Below are positions 23,361 through 34,340 of a stretch of DNA of 64,000 nucleotides, piece by piece. The DNA is from Monoplex corrugatus. Taxonomy: Eukaryota; Mollusca; Gastropoda; Littorinimorpha; Ranellidae. Every line of letters starts with the position of its first letter. Within the stretch, counting starts at the first letter, position 1. The notes under the pieces are model-generated. The model had not been told where the DNA came from and did no database searches. It saw only the letters and a program-made list of their open reading frames with translations. The stretch covers positions 54,325,168 to 54,389,167 of the forward strand of contig CM060312.1 in assembly GCA_030674185.1 (NCBI GenBank), read 5' to 3'. Made by a program: the position numbers and the translations under genes.

Positions 23361-23672
23361 ACACGCATCCGTGAAAAATCGTCGGATCGGGAAAAAATCA
23401 GTCACTGTTATTTATTTATGTTGTTGTGTTGATGTTGTTGTTTTGTTGCTGTTGTTGTTGTTGTTAACTATTTACACTTCCACTGATCAAGTTTCGAAAG
23501 GTCGTGGTGAAAGGCAAAACGGAAGACTGGGAGTGGGGTATAGGGGAACTGTCTGTTTCAGTGGCGTTTGAGAAAGAACTGTGGGTAGAGTATATATATA
23601 GTGCAAGGGAAGCAACGCCAGGTTTAGTGGAGGTTTCTTTTCCGCACGTTGACGATCTGAATGCGCAGTGGA

Positions 23673-23689
23673 GAGAGAGAGAGAGAGAG

Positions 23690-23742
<53 letters not shown>

Positions 23743-23756
23743 ACAGACAGACAGGC
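23673..23756. repeat. GA then GT microsatellite
   Basis: (GA)n at 23673-23690, (TG)n to 23740, then GACA units. Confidence 0.93.
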
Positions 23757-24014
23757 AGGAAGGCAAGCATGCAGACAGAAAATCATAAGTGCATGGACGG
23801 ATGGATATAATGGACAGGGTGCACTGTCTCGCAAGACCTAGAGCGCGTGAAGTGCAGTTTTGGGGATTCGCCAGTATCTCTGCATCGTCACTGGCCGGTG
23901 AAGTGGACAGAAAGTAAAAGTAGAGCATGATAAAGTGGCTCAGCACTAACTTGCGCCACGAAACAAAAGAGTAAGATCAGACAGGTACGTACTTATTGTC
24001 AGATACAGTTTGCT

Positions 24015-24084
24015 CGTCAAGTGTCCTGCTGCATAGCGTTGGCGATCATAGCCCTCCATATGTATCTATGCCTTGTTGCCGCAA
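24015..24084 (-). mobile_element. TGA-tail LINE, 70-bp insertion with 12-bp TSD
   Basis: Only the last ~70 bp of the LINE 3' UTR (complement of 'gccaacgc..atg', 'ggcaacaaggc'). Flanked by identical ATACAGTTTGCT at 24003-24014 and 24085-24096. An extreme 5' truncation. Confidence 0.88.
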
Positions 24085-24254
24085 ATACAGTTTGCTATGT
24101 GACACTGTCCTCAAACCGAAGCGAAGCTGTTTCGTAGGTCAGGTAGTGTATTAATTTTCCCCGCCGAAAGGCAATCGTCGTATTGTTGTTAGCGTCATCA
24201 GTAGTCCTCGGTCACAAAGTGTCTGGCAAGGCGAAGGTTGGTCTCTTTAGCCCT

Positions 24255-24760
24255 CTGCGACGTGTGCGGTATTCATGTGGGTAGGACTCGGTCTGATTTT
24301 CCTTCGGGATGTCTGGGGTTCGATCCTGCCTGGTTACCTCCCCCTGTTAAGTAAAGGGTGGAGATTTTTTTTCGATCTCAGGTGGACATGTGTTTTGAAA
24401 TGAACATATAAATGACTCGAGATAAACGACACAGTATTGTTTCTGTTTCCTTACTACGGGCACGCTCTTCCTTAGTCATTGCAGACTCGGATATAGTTAG
24501 GTACGTTTGTGACCTGTTTGTGCCTGAAACCTCTTCGTGTATGTGCGTACGGAGAGCAGTAAGTATGCACGTTAAAGATCCTGTCAGTTATGTCAGTGGT
24601 CGGTGGTTTATGGAAACACGAAAACACCCAAAATGCACTCGCACCGAAGACGGGAGTATGCAGAATGTGCAACAACACACTGCCTATACAGTGTGGGGAA
24701 AAAAACAAACAAACAAACAAACAAACAAAACAGCGTGCATACACGCATGCGAGAAAAAAT
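24255..24760 (+). mobile_element. SINE-S copy 4
   Basis: Head with B box GGGTTCGATCC near 24318-24328. A ~95-bp stretch (24390-24487) interrupts it. The body then resumes with 'acgtttgtgacctg', 'gcacgttaaagatcctgtcag' and 'gaagacgggagtatgcag'. An expanded (CAAA)n block at about 24706-24729 lies near the 3' end. Confidence 0.72.
24390..24487 (+). repeat. Left arm of ~95-bp inverted repeat
   Basis: 'gttttgaaatgaacatataa', 'atgactcgag' and 'ttgtttctgtttccttacta' recur inverted at 25297-25392. The arms are about 85-90% alike by eye. The two arms enclose about 0.8 kb that includes the SINE-S body. Confidence 0.75.
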
Positions 24761-24904
24761 GGAATGCTGATCTGCAGACCTGTCTACTTCTTTCCACCCT
24801 TGTTTGACGAAGAAAGATTTTAAATCGAACTGACTGCCAGCGTTCTAAACAGAAACCTGAAACACAGCGTAGGTGAAAATAGAGTTGGAACACGTGTTTT
24901 ACCA

Positions 24905-24960
24905 ACAAAACAAGACAGGCGTAAATTTTCGTCCAACTGGCCTTTGTCAAGCGTACACAA
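24905..24960 (-). repeat. Inverted partial copy of the 6.3-6.8 kb repeat
   Basis: 'acaagacaggcgtaaatttt', 'cgtccaactggcc' and 'agcgtacacaaa' are the reverse complement of the end of the 6682-6836 unit. Confidence 0.7.
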
Positions 24961-25296
24961 AATATAACATAAGAAACAAATCCACAATATTAAGGACAAC
25001 AACAACAATAAAATCAGATGGCTCACCTGTTCTTTCGTTGGGCGGAAGAAGATGACTGGTATGGATGATTTTATTCCTTCCTTCCATGAAGTGTTTGAGG
25101 ATCCACAGAGATTCCGTTCAGATAGAGACTAGATCTAGTAGCAAGAAAGTCCAGGAGAACCGGAGAGCAGAAAATCTCCAGAGGAGAAAGGCCTTCTCAA
25201 GCAAGTGTTTTGGAACTAATATTTCGGGAAATCTTTCACGTAGGTTCTCTAACCCAAAATTCTGCGGAAAGAATGAAGATTGTGCCTATAGTGTGG

Positions 25297-25392
25297 AAAG
25301 TCCGCCATGACTGAGGAAGAATGTGACCGTAGTAAGGAAACAGAAACAATATTGTATCATTTAACTCGAGTCATTTATATGTTCATTTCAAA
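25297..25392 (-). repeat. Right arm of ~95-bp inverted repeat
   Basis: Reverse complement of 24390-24487 ('tagtaaggaaacagaaacaa', 'ctcgagtcatttatatgttc'). It could be the second end of a transposon with long terminal inverted repeats or an independent copy of a dispersed repeat. Confidence 0.7.
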
Positions 25393-25724
25393 ACAAGTCT
25401 TTTTGTAAAACGTCTTTGAAGAGGCGTTTGAAAAGAAACTGACATTACTTTAGAAATTAGGTTTTCGATGAATTATGGAAATAGTTACTATGAGTAAGAT
25501 GTACCTTAATTCCTCAGGTTGTTTTCTCGGGTATGTGTTTACGATGGGTAGGTAAAGCAGAGTCGGATGTAGTTAGGTATGTTTGTGATAAGTCACAGGT
25601 GCTCTTGCTCTGGCATCCTCCGGCGTATCGGGAGGAGGAGTGAGGGGAGGGGAAATAGGGAGGAGACGGAGAACTTCCGTAGGCACTGAAGGTGAGAAGA
25701 GATGGTACTGGTGGTTCAATGGCG

Positions 25725-25970
25725 CTCGCGCACACAGACTCACAGACACACACACACACACACAAACACACACAAACCCACGCACACACACACACACACG
25801 CACGCACGCACATACACATACACACACACACTCACACACACACACACGCACACACCCGTCTAATATCACTTATAGTGAAAAGACGTTAAATCAAAGAACG
25901 AACGAACACACACACACACGCGCGCGCGCGCGCGCACGCACGCAAGCACATACAGACACAGAGCAACAGC
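25725..25970. repeat. CA microsatellites around repeat V
   Basis: (CA)n/(CGCA)n at 25725-25857, then unique 'taatatcacttatagtgaaa' and 'gacgttaaatcaaagaac' (25860-25905, repeat V), then a second CA/CG array. The reverse complement of V is at 63951-64000, also joined to a GT run. The CA array is probably part of the V family's 3' end. Confidence 0.85.
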
Positions 25971-25984
25971 AGCTTGCTAACTAA

Positions 25985-26430
25985 CTCAATTACTTCCCTT
26001 TCTCTGCACGTCTTGATGGCTTCTTCTCATCTTATCTCTGACCAGATAAACCCAAGGGCTGCCCCCCACCCCTTCCCATCCCCATACCCCCATCAACCCC
26101 TTTCAACTCTTCTACCCCATCTTTCTGTCTCCTTCGTTATAGGTAGGTAACTGAGTGCAGGGTTTAAAAAATTTAATTGGGGTGTGGGGGGGGGGGGGGC
26201 GGGAGAGTTCTTCCCCCATCGCCTTTACTCTACCCCTTCACACCCCACCCGTTTAAGCCTCACCCCCCTCACCCCCAAAAAGCGGTTAGGTCATTCTATC
26301 AGATCTGTGATCTCCTTTCTTTCGAGCTTCAAAGCGTGTTTCGCATGTAATAAAATCCATAATAACGTTAGGTTGTCCTCGCCGCCAAAAAAAAATGAAG
26401 TACATGTAGACTTACAGACAGCTGTGGTGT
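25985..26430. other. Intronic, nothing recognised
   Basis: C-rich low-complexity stretches (26058-26110, 26240-26280) and a G homopolymer near 26186-26200. No exon supported. Confidence 0.55.
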
Positions 26431-26451
26431 TTCCGAGGACAGTGGTAACAG

Positions 26452-26609
26452 AGAACACCAGGTAGACCCAGGGGGAAAATACTGGACGGACATGCAGGGT
26501 AGCTGAAGACAGAGAGGATGAGAGATGTTCTTGCTGCGACAGGGGTTAGATTCGTGTAGAGGGCCATGATCGCCAACGCCATGGGGCAGGGAACATGATG
26601 ATGATGATG
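26452..26609 (+). mobile_element. TGA-tail LINE 3' fragment with 11-bp TSD
   Basis: Starts 'gagaacaccaggtagaccca' and ends in (GATGAT)n. Flanked by identical AGTGGTAACAG at 26441-26451 and 26610-26620. 5'-truncated insertion of about 158 bp. Confidence 0.92.
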
Positions 26610-26904
26610 AGTGGTAACAGCAACTATCGTGAAATTGGAAAATATGCTGCATGTACTTTTGGTCTCTCACATTCCACAATAAAGACCTGAATTAGATCGT
26701 GGTATATTGTTGTTAGTGTGTTTGTTGTTTGTGTCTTGTTTTTGTTAGTCTTTGTGATCTCGAGTCTGGTGGCATCACTTCCAGATATGCCTGTGGTGAC
26801 TTCTTTTCGTTGGCTCTTTATCCATGTGTAGTGTCTGGATGTTTTGATAAACGGTTGGGGAAAAAAAAACACCCTCGTATCCATTTTCTCGAGGAATACC
26901 TCCC

Positions 26905-27073
26905 TCCCTTCCTTTCCTGTCTCCCTCACTCACTCTCTCTCTCCCTCCCTCCTCTCACTCCCTCCTCCCTCTCACTCACTCCACCCTGCCGCCTTTCCCG
27001 TGGCTCTCTCCCCCCGAGGGTCTCTCTGTCTTTTTCTCTCCAGCGCTATCTCTCTCTGTCCTCCTTTCCCTAG

Positions 27074-27104
<31 letters not shown>

Positions 27105-27155
27105 GTCTGTATGTTTGAGTATGTGTACGTGCGCACGCGTGCGAGCGCCTGTGTG

Positions 27156-27212
<57 letters not shown>

Positions 27213-27215
27213 GAG
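26905..27215. repeat. CT-rich tract followed by (GT)n
   Basis: CT/CCCTC-rich sequence to about 27105, a 25-bp CG/GT stretch, then (GT)n at 27150-27208. Confidence 0.9.
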
Positions 27216-27299
27216 TTTGTTTTTTTCCTTTTTAATTTTAGGTTTGTGAAATCTTGATTTTTGTGATTGATTTGGAGTTGACTTGATAATTCTGTTTGT

Positions 27300-27582
27300 T
27301 CTCTCATTGGCGCTCTTGGACTGTATGTTGTTTGTTCTCTCTCTGTCTCTTGTCTGTCTCTCTCTCTTCTCTCTCTCTCACTCTCTCACTCTCCTCTCTC
27401 TCTCTCTTCTTCTTTCTCTCTCTCTGTCTTTCTTGACACTTCCGTCTCTTCTCTCTCTCTCTCTCTCTCCCTCCTCCCTCTCTCTTTCTCTCTGTCTCTC
27501 TCTCACTCTCTCCCCCTCTCTTTCTCTTCGTCTCTCTCTCCTTGTCTGTCTGTCTGTCTTTCAGTCTCTCTCTCTGTGTCTC
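27300..27582. repeat. CT-rich tract upstream of the 43-aa exon
   Basis: Imperfect CT repeat on the sense strand ending about 55 bp before the 27635 acceptor. A candidate branch-point region ('tataactatgc') follows it. Confidence 0.92.
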
Positions 27583-27634
27583 TCATATATATTGAAAGAT
27601 GTATAACTATGCTTGTATTGTTGTGTGTGGTCAG

Positions 27635-27763
27635 ACTCAAGTGGATGAGGAAGGGGGCACGACTGATACGGCCACAACAGAGACCTCCTCCCACCGGCAC
27701 GAGAAGGACAGCGGTGTGGGCAAGACGGATGAGAGCACGCGCAATGACGAGAGCTCTGAACAG
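27635..27763 (+). CDS. PDZRN3: PDZRN3/4-like E3 ligase, internal exon (43 aa)
   Basis: Seen: a 129-bp phase-0 exon with acceptor ggtcag|ACT and a strong donor CAG|gtgagc. It encodes [19 protein letters not shown] and then [16 protein letters not shown]. Known: vertebrate PDZRN3 and PDZRN4 contain the nearly identical block [22 protein letters not shown] (stated here in two parts: [22 protein letters not shown]), so this assignment is firm. The segment is Ser/Thr/Asp/Glu-rich and probably disordered. Its role is not known to me. It joins in frame to 35769. Its length is a multiple of three, so skipping would preserve the frame. The acceptor has a GT-rich rather than pyrimidine-rich lead. Confidence 0.93.
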
Positions 27764-27946
27764 GTGAGCCAGCTTTTTTTTTAGCCCTCACCGTCCTGTC
27801 CCCCGGGATTAAGGCGTGTCTGTACTGCAGACGCCAGGCGTTTGGGCGTTTTCAACTCCCGAGTGTTTCGTGGTTGTTGTTGTTCTTTGTTTGTTTGTTT
27901 GTTTGTTTATAAATCAAGGAGAAATTTTCACAACCACAAACGGATG

Positions 27947-28182
27947 TTGAGAGTTCCATTGACAGCAGAGAAAACAAACGAGACAGTCTTGATGGAAAGA
28001 GAACACCAGGTAGACCCAGGGAGAAAATATTGGACGGACCTGCAGGATGCCTGAGGACACAGAGGGTGGGAGGTGTGCTTGCAGCTACAAGGGATAGATG
28101 CGTATGGAGGGCCATGATCGCCAACGCCATGCGGCAGGGCATATGATGATGATGATGATGATGATAATGATGATGATGATGA
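27947..28182 (+). mobile_element. TGA-tail LINE, internally deleted, 9-bp TSD
   Basis: 'ttgagagttccattgacagc' and 'aaacaaacgagacagtctt' (the RVPLTAEKTNET region) join directly to 'gaaagagaacaccaggtag', skipping about 120 bp kept in the 60.6-kb copy. The tail (GATGAT)n follows. AAACGGATG flanks both sides (27938-27946 and 28183-28191). Confidence 0.88.
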
Positions 28183-28304
28183 AAACGGATGGGCACGGAG
28201 TGCATTGTTTCAGAGAATTATCCAACAGTATTGAATACTTCTTTTCGTCGCCCGTCTCCTTTTAAGTTGCCTGTGATGTGAAGACAATGACTAGTTGAAA
28301 TAGA

Positions 28305-29235
28305 TAAAGGATGGAGGGGACATTGATTTAGGATGGAGGGGAAACGGATATAGGATGGAGGGAAATGGATATAGGATGGAGGGAAATGGATATAGGATGG
28401 AGGGAAATGGATATAGGATGGAGGGAAACGGATATAGGATGGAAGGGAAATGGATATAAGATGGAGGGGAAATGATATAGGATGGAAGGGAAATGGATAT
28501 AGGATGGAGGGGAAATGGATATAGGATGGAAGGGAAATGGATATAGGATGGAGGGGAAAACGGATATAGGATGGAAGGGAAATGGATATAGGATGGAGGG
28601 AAATGGATATAGGATGGAAGGAAATGGAGGGGGAAATGGATATAGGATGGAGGGGAAATATAAGATGAAGGGAAATGGATAAGGATGGAGGGAATGGATA
28701 TAGGATGGAGAGAAATGGATTTAGGATGGAAGGGAAATGGATATAGGATGGAGGGAAATGGATATAGGATGGAGGGAAATGGATATAGGATGGAGGGGAA
28801 ATGGATATAGGATGGAGGGGAAATGGATATAGGGTGGAAGGGAAATGGATATAGGATGGAAAGGGGAAATATAGGATGGAAGGAAATGGATATAGGATGG
28901 AGGGGAATGATAAGGATGGAGGAAATGGATATAGGATGGAAGGGGAAATATAGGATGGAGGGGAAATATATAGGATGAAGGGGAAATGGATATAGGATGG
29001 AGGGGAAATGGATATAGGATGGAGGGGAAATGGATATAGGATGGGAAGGGGAAATGGATATAGGATGGAGGGGAAATGATATAGGATGGAGGGGAGATGG
29101 ATATAGAATGGTGGGAAATAGATATCGGATGGAGGGGAAATGGATATAAGGATGGTGGGGAAATAATATAGGATGGAGGGGAAATGGATATAGGATGGAA
29201 GGGAAATGGATATAGGATGGAAGGAAATGGAATGG
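28305..29235. repeat. 22-bp GGATGGAGGGGAAATGGATATA minisatellite, block 1
   Basis: About 40 units of 'ggatggaggggaaatgga'+'tata', with GAAGGG/GAGGGG variants, missing-base units and truncated units (GGGGAAATATA). More irregular than block 2. Confidence 0.95.
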
Positions 29236-30295
29236 TGCAGAATGGAATTAGATCAGATGTATACTCGCATTGTATTATGGATGGCACACTGATATCATTA
29301 TAATGGTAATGAATGTAGATGGGAATGGATATAATGGAGGATTGAGTATGAGATTTGGAGTCGTAATTGTTTATTGGTTTTTCAAGGACAATTGATATCG
29401 GGCTGTGGCGGAATGCTATCAGTTTATGGAGGGAAAATACTTAAAGTGTACGCTGTGTATAGATGTAAAGGAATGGTCTGCATGGAAAATGAGTTGGCTA
29501 GTCAAAAGATATAGATCGAGGTAACGTTTGAAGAGGCAGTGAAGGGATAGAAATAAATAGGGAATGATAAGGATTGAAGGAAAGGATAAGGATGGAGGGA
29601 AAATCTGTTGAAAAATTGCCTGGGCGAAAATATAATCCAAGAAATGGAGTATTGAAGGAAAGTTGCTATTAGGTGAAGAGAAATGGATTAGTATGGGTAA
29701 AGGAAATGGATTGAGTACTGGGTTAAGATTTAGGATAGTGGATTGTATAATGCGGTTAAGTCTTAGATAGGGAATGGTAGTAAATCGCAGGAACAGGCTT
29801 GGTGGGGCTGAAATGGTATACATGAAGGTGGATTTAATTGAACGCGGAACCCTATATACAACTGGAGAAACTTAACTTGGAATCCTATCGATCAAGCTTT
29901 GAGAAAGTGGTGGATAGGGTGGAGGAGGAAGGGGTTAGGATTTGATTTGGCAAATGCTATCAGGAATGCAAGGATGGATGTAGGACAGGGTGGGAAGTAG
30001 GGTTAATTAAATAGAAAATGATTAGGATGGATGGTATGGTATATATGGAAGGTTAGTTAACAGGCAAGGTAAAGTTTAATTCTAAGAGATGGATTTAGGA
30101 TGGGAAGGAAAGGACTATGGTGGCTGGGATGAATGGTGGAAGGATGGTATGTCGATAGCGAATGGTTGTGGAGATGATAAGTGAGGGATATGGAATTCAG
30201 CGATGGGGCAGTGATGTTACTGGGGCAATTTTCGCATGGCAGGGCGAAGATATAGGGTGGAGGACAATGTATAGATGATGAAGGACGAAATTAAG
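29236..30295. repeat. Corrupted-looking copy of 31890-33010
   Basis: Follows the same order of landmarks as 31890-33010: 'tgtatactcgcattgtat', 'cgtaattgtttattggtttt', 'gctatcagttt', 'aatacttaaa', 'gttagttaacaggcaa' and 'aaattaagataag'. Many indels and substitutions occur throughout, often replacing bases with GGA, TGGAT or GGG as in the flanking minisatellite. Even the MITE (32485-32677) is recognisable only as scraps near 29845-30005. See findings. Confidence 0.75.
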
Positions 30296-31889
30296 ATAAG
30301 GTGGAAGGGAATGGATATAGGATGGAGGGGAAATGGATATAGGATGGAAGGGAAATGGATATAGGATGGAGGGGAAATGGATATAGGATGGAGGGGAAAT
30401 GGATATAGGATGGAAGGGAAATGGATATAGGATGCAGGGGAAATGGATATCGGATGGAGGGGAAATGGATATAGGATGGAAAGGAAATGGATATAGGATG
30501 GAGGGGAAATGGATATAGGATGGAAGGGAAATGGATATAGGATGGAGGGGAAATGGATATAGGATGGAGGGGAAATGGATATAGGATGGAAGGGACATGG
30601 ATATAGGATGGAAGGGAAATGGATATAGGATGGAGGGGAAATGGATATAGGATGGAGGGGAAATGGATATAGGATGGAAGGGAAATGGATATAGGATGGA
30701 GGGGAAACGGATATAGGATGGAAGGGAAATGGATATAGGATGGAGGGGAAATGGATATAGGATGGAAGGGAAATGGATATAGGATGGAGGGGAAATATAA
30801 GATGGAAGGGAAATGGATATAGGATGGAGAGGAAATGGATTTAGGATGGAAGGGAAATGGATATAGGATGGAGGGGAAATGGATATAGGATGGAAGGGAA
30901 ATGGATATAGGATGGAAGGGAAATGGATATAGGATGGAGGGGAAATGGATATAGGATGGAGGGGAAATGGATATAGGAGGGAAGGGAAATGGATATAGGA
31001 TGGAGGGGAAACGGATATAGGATGGAAGGAAATGGATATAGGATGGAGGGGAAATGGATATAGGATGGAAGGGAAATGGATATAGGATGGAAGGGAAATG
31101 GATATAGGATGGAGGGGAAATATAAGATGGAGGGGAAATGGATATAGGATGGAGAGGAAATGGATTTAGGATGGAAGGGAAATGGATATAGGATGGAGAG
31201 GAAGTGGATATGGGATGGAAGGGAAATGGATATAGGATGGAAGGGAAATGGATATAGGATGGGGGGAATGGATATAGGATGGGGGGAAATGGATATAGGA
31301 TGGAAGGGAAATGGATATAGGATGGAAAGGAAATGGATATAAGATGGAAGGGAAATGGATATAGGATGGGGGGAATGGATATAGGATGGAGGGGAAATGG
31401 ATATAGGATGGAGGGGAAATGGATATAGAAATGGATATAGGATGGAAGGGAAATGGATATAGGATGGAGGGGAAATATAGGATGAAGGAAATGGATATAG
31501 GATGGAGGGGAAATATAGGATGGAAGGAAATGGATATAGGATGGAGGAGAAATGGATATAGAAATGGATATAGGATGGAAGGGAAATGGATATAGGATGG
31601 AGGGGAAATATAGGATGGAAGGAAATGGATATAGGATGGAGGGGAAATATAGGATGGAAGGAAATGGATATAGGATGGAGGAGAAATGGATATAGGATGG
31701 AGGGGAAATGGATATAGGATGGAGGGGAAATAGATATAGGATGGAGGGGAGATGGATATAGAATGGTGGGGAAATAGATATAGGATGGAGGGGAAATGGA
31801 TATAGGATGGTGGGGAAATAGATATAGGATGGAGGGGAAATGGATATAGGATGGAAGGGAAATGGATATAGGATGGAAGAGAAATGGAT
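30296..31889. repeat. 22-bp GGATGGAGGGGAAATGGATATA minisatellite, block 2
   Basis: About 72 units, very regular, with higher-order recurrence of variants such as GGGGAAATATAAGATGG and GGATGGGGGGAATGG. Lies in the last intron of the PDZRN-like gene. Confidence 0.96.
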
Positions 31890-33015
31890 GTAGAATGGAG
31901 TAGATCAGCTGTATACTCCCTCGTATCTATGGATCCCTACTCGATACTTTCATTATCATATGGTAATGACATCGTAATGGTATTCGTATTCAATGGATCT
32001 GTTTGAGTGACTGAAATTTCCGATTCGTAATCTGTTTATTGGTTTCTCTCAGTGACTAATTGACTGATCGACTGTTTGGCCTGCACTGCTATCAGTTTTG
32101 TGACATTTAAATACTTAACACGTTTACCGCTGTGTATTCTGTAAAGTGCGTCTTGCCATGTAAATTGAGTCTTGCTATTCAAAAGTTTATCGAGGTCTCA
32201 CGTTTGAAAAGAGGCAAGTGAAGGGATCAGAAATGAACTAGGGATTATGAACAGGTTTGAAAAGAACAGCGAGAGGATGACCCTGTAAGAAAATCTGTTT
32301 TAAAACTCCTGCCCGAAAAATATCCCAAGAAATTCGGAGTTTTGTAACGTCACAGTCTGCTCGACTTACTGCGGTTAAGTCTTAGAATATGGATTGTAGT
32401 ACTGCGGTTAAGTCTTAGAATATGGATTGTAGTAAATCCGCCTCAGCAACAGCTTGTGAGCTTGAAAGTTAACATGAACGTCATTTAACTCTTTGACTCC
32501 CGCACCCTATCTACCAACTGCAGAAACTTAACCCTTTGACTCCCTCATCCTATCCACCAGCTTCCTGCAGAAAGCTGGTGGATAGGGTGAGTAAGTCGAG
32601 GAGTTAAGATTTTGATTTGCTAGCATGCTTCACAATGCAGGATGCTGGTGGACAGGGTGCGGAAGTAAAAGGGTTAATTAAAACTAGAACACACTCGTGT
32701 GTATATCTGTATAGTTTATACTTGGAAATGTTAGTTAACAGGCAAAGTACACAGTTTTCTACTTCTAAGCACGCCTGTACTTTACATGCAGAACAGACAT
32801 GGTGGTCCTTGCGTGCATGCATGCGTGTTAACGGCTGATGCCTCGATAGCGTGTGTGGAGATCATACAGTGAGGATTATGCAGACATTCCAGCGTGGGGC
32901 AGCTGATTTCCCTGGGCACACTTTTTCGCACGTGCAGCCCAGCAGGACGAGAGCCAACCCGTGTGCGACCTATTTATTAAGACCTGATGCAAGACGTAAA
33001 TTAAGATAAAGGGCT
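31890..33015. repeat. Unique segment, intact partner of 29236-30295
   Basis: Ordinary-looking sequence holding MITE copy E. It contains a short tandem of 'actgcggttaagtcttagaa' (about 32369 and 32401). No coding signal. Confidence 0.75.
32485..32677 (+). mobile_element. piggyBac-type MITE, copy E (full length)
   Basis: 193 bp with TTAA at 32485-32488 and 32674-32677. The inner 80-bp palindrome (32528-32607) is also bounded by TTAA. Sequence and spacing match copy D in the opposite orientation. Right side 'agtttttgctttgctagcat'-type spacer and 'gcaggatgctggtggacagg' as in copies A and C. Confidence 0.88.
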
Positions 33016-33065
33016 GAAAGGGGAAGGGGCGGCGCAAGAGGGCTGGGTCCTGTCCTGTCATTATC

Positions 33066-33205
33066 ACCCGCAATCCTCAATGGGGATTCGAATATTGACA
33101 CCATACTTACTTAGGTATAGAAGTGTGTGGGGGGGGGGTAGACATGAGGGGTGGGCTACGCTAACCAGACCATAATCGCAAGCGTCCACCACTCGGCCAA
33201 AATAT
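33066..33205 (-). mobile_element. tRNA-like SINE head (minus strand)
   Basis: On the minus strand TGGCCGAGTGG (33189-33199) is a perfect tRNA-Leu/Ser-type A box, and ATTCGAATCCCC (33082-33093) a good B box. They are about 115 bp apart with a G homopolymer between, too far for a working tRNA. Most likely a SINE head or broken tRNA copy. Confidence 0.45.
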
Positions 33206-34260
33206 GAAACCTGCAGTGTCAGCTCATGGCCATGCCATCCGGTCATGTTGACTTGATTTGCATGGTTCTTCAGGCGTGGAGATAAGGTGACAGTTTGTTG
33301 GAAGGCGTCAGTCTCAGATCTGATAAGCTGTCGCTTCTGTTGTTGCTGATGGGTGGCAGAGCTTTTCCTGTCTAGTCTGGTAATTGTGGTGTTCCTTGCT
33401 CAAGACACAAGTGCAGAGATGGCGTGGTATCAAGTCTGCCAATGTCCGTTTTTTTCTGGGGTTTTTTGTTGTTTTGGTTGTTGTTGTTGTTGTATTTTTG
33501 TGAATAGTCGAGATGTGTAATTAAGTGCTGAGACGGTGCAGTGTATTGTGTCTTTTTACGTCACTCGACCTAGGATATAAAAAAGACGCTTAAAAATCAG
33601 ATTTGTGTTCCGTTATCCATTACGTTTAATGCACGTTCCAGGTAAAATGCGAAGGTGAGCCAAAATCTGTTTTGCTGTACTTTATATTTGTTCCGGAGGT
33701 TAGACATACCTGATGTAGATTACGCCTCAGATCGATTGCATGGTTTACTGAATCTTAGAACGCGCGTTGATACGTAACAGAGGGAATGCTTTCAAGTTGA
33801 ATTTGACCTTGTTTACGCTGTATCACGGATTGCTTAAGATTATGTCAAGACAATGTATAAAAAGAAAAGAAAAGGAGGGTTTTAATGAGATCATTTTCCT
33901 GTCAATCACAGAGTTGAAAACATTATATAAAAGATCACTGTCCTTTGCAAATACAGAGGAAACCACCCGCAAAAAAAAAAGAATGGAAAGAAAGAAACAC
34001 CCTTAGCAACTCCAGAGTATGAAAATAAGCCTGAACAACTCAAAAGTATGAAAGATAACACCAAGAATAAAGGGGGAAAACTGCAACAAGGTCACGCACC
34101 ACTGGCAGATTGAAACCAGGCTGTTCTTGACAGTGGAAGCAAGGCAGCTTTTGGCACGATCGTTTTTGGCACGATTGTTTTTGGCACTCTCCCACACGTC
34201 CCTTGCCGTCATGATACGGTCTGACAGTATCCTCCAACAGGCCCTGCAATTAGTCTTACA
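33206..34260. other. Intronic, nothing recognised
   Basis: Unique sequence with a (TTG)n run near 33475-33495. No exon supported. Confidence 0.6.
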
Positions 34261-34340
34261 ACAATTACCTGCCTTGCCTTGCCTTGCCTTGCCATGACTC
34301 TTACTACAGTTACCTGCCTTGCCTTGCCTTGCTTTGCCAT
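34261..34340. repeat. GCCTT pentanucleotide repeat, two blocks
   Basis: 'acctgccttgccttgccttg' occurs twice about 50 bp apart ('attacctgcc..' and 'gttacctgcc..'), each ending 'gccatg'. Small local duplication. Confidence 0.85.

Noticed and set aside
28721..29287. 188-aa minus-strand Ser/Pro/Ile-rich repeat protein
   Set aside because: It is the translation of the 22-bp minisatellite. The frame shifts repeatedly with single-base unit variants.
28305..31889. Regular short repeats considered as a CRISPR array
   Set aside because: The units are contiguous with no unique spacers. This is a eukaryotic minisatellite.
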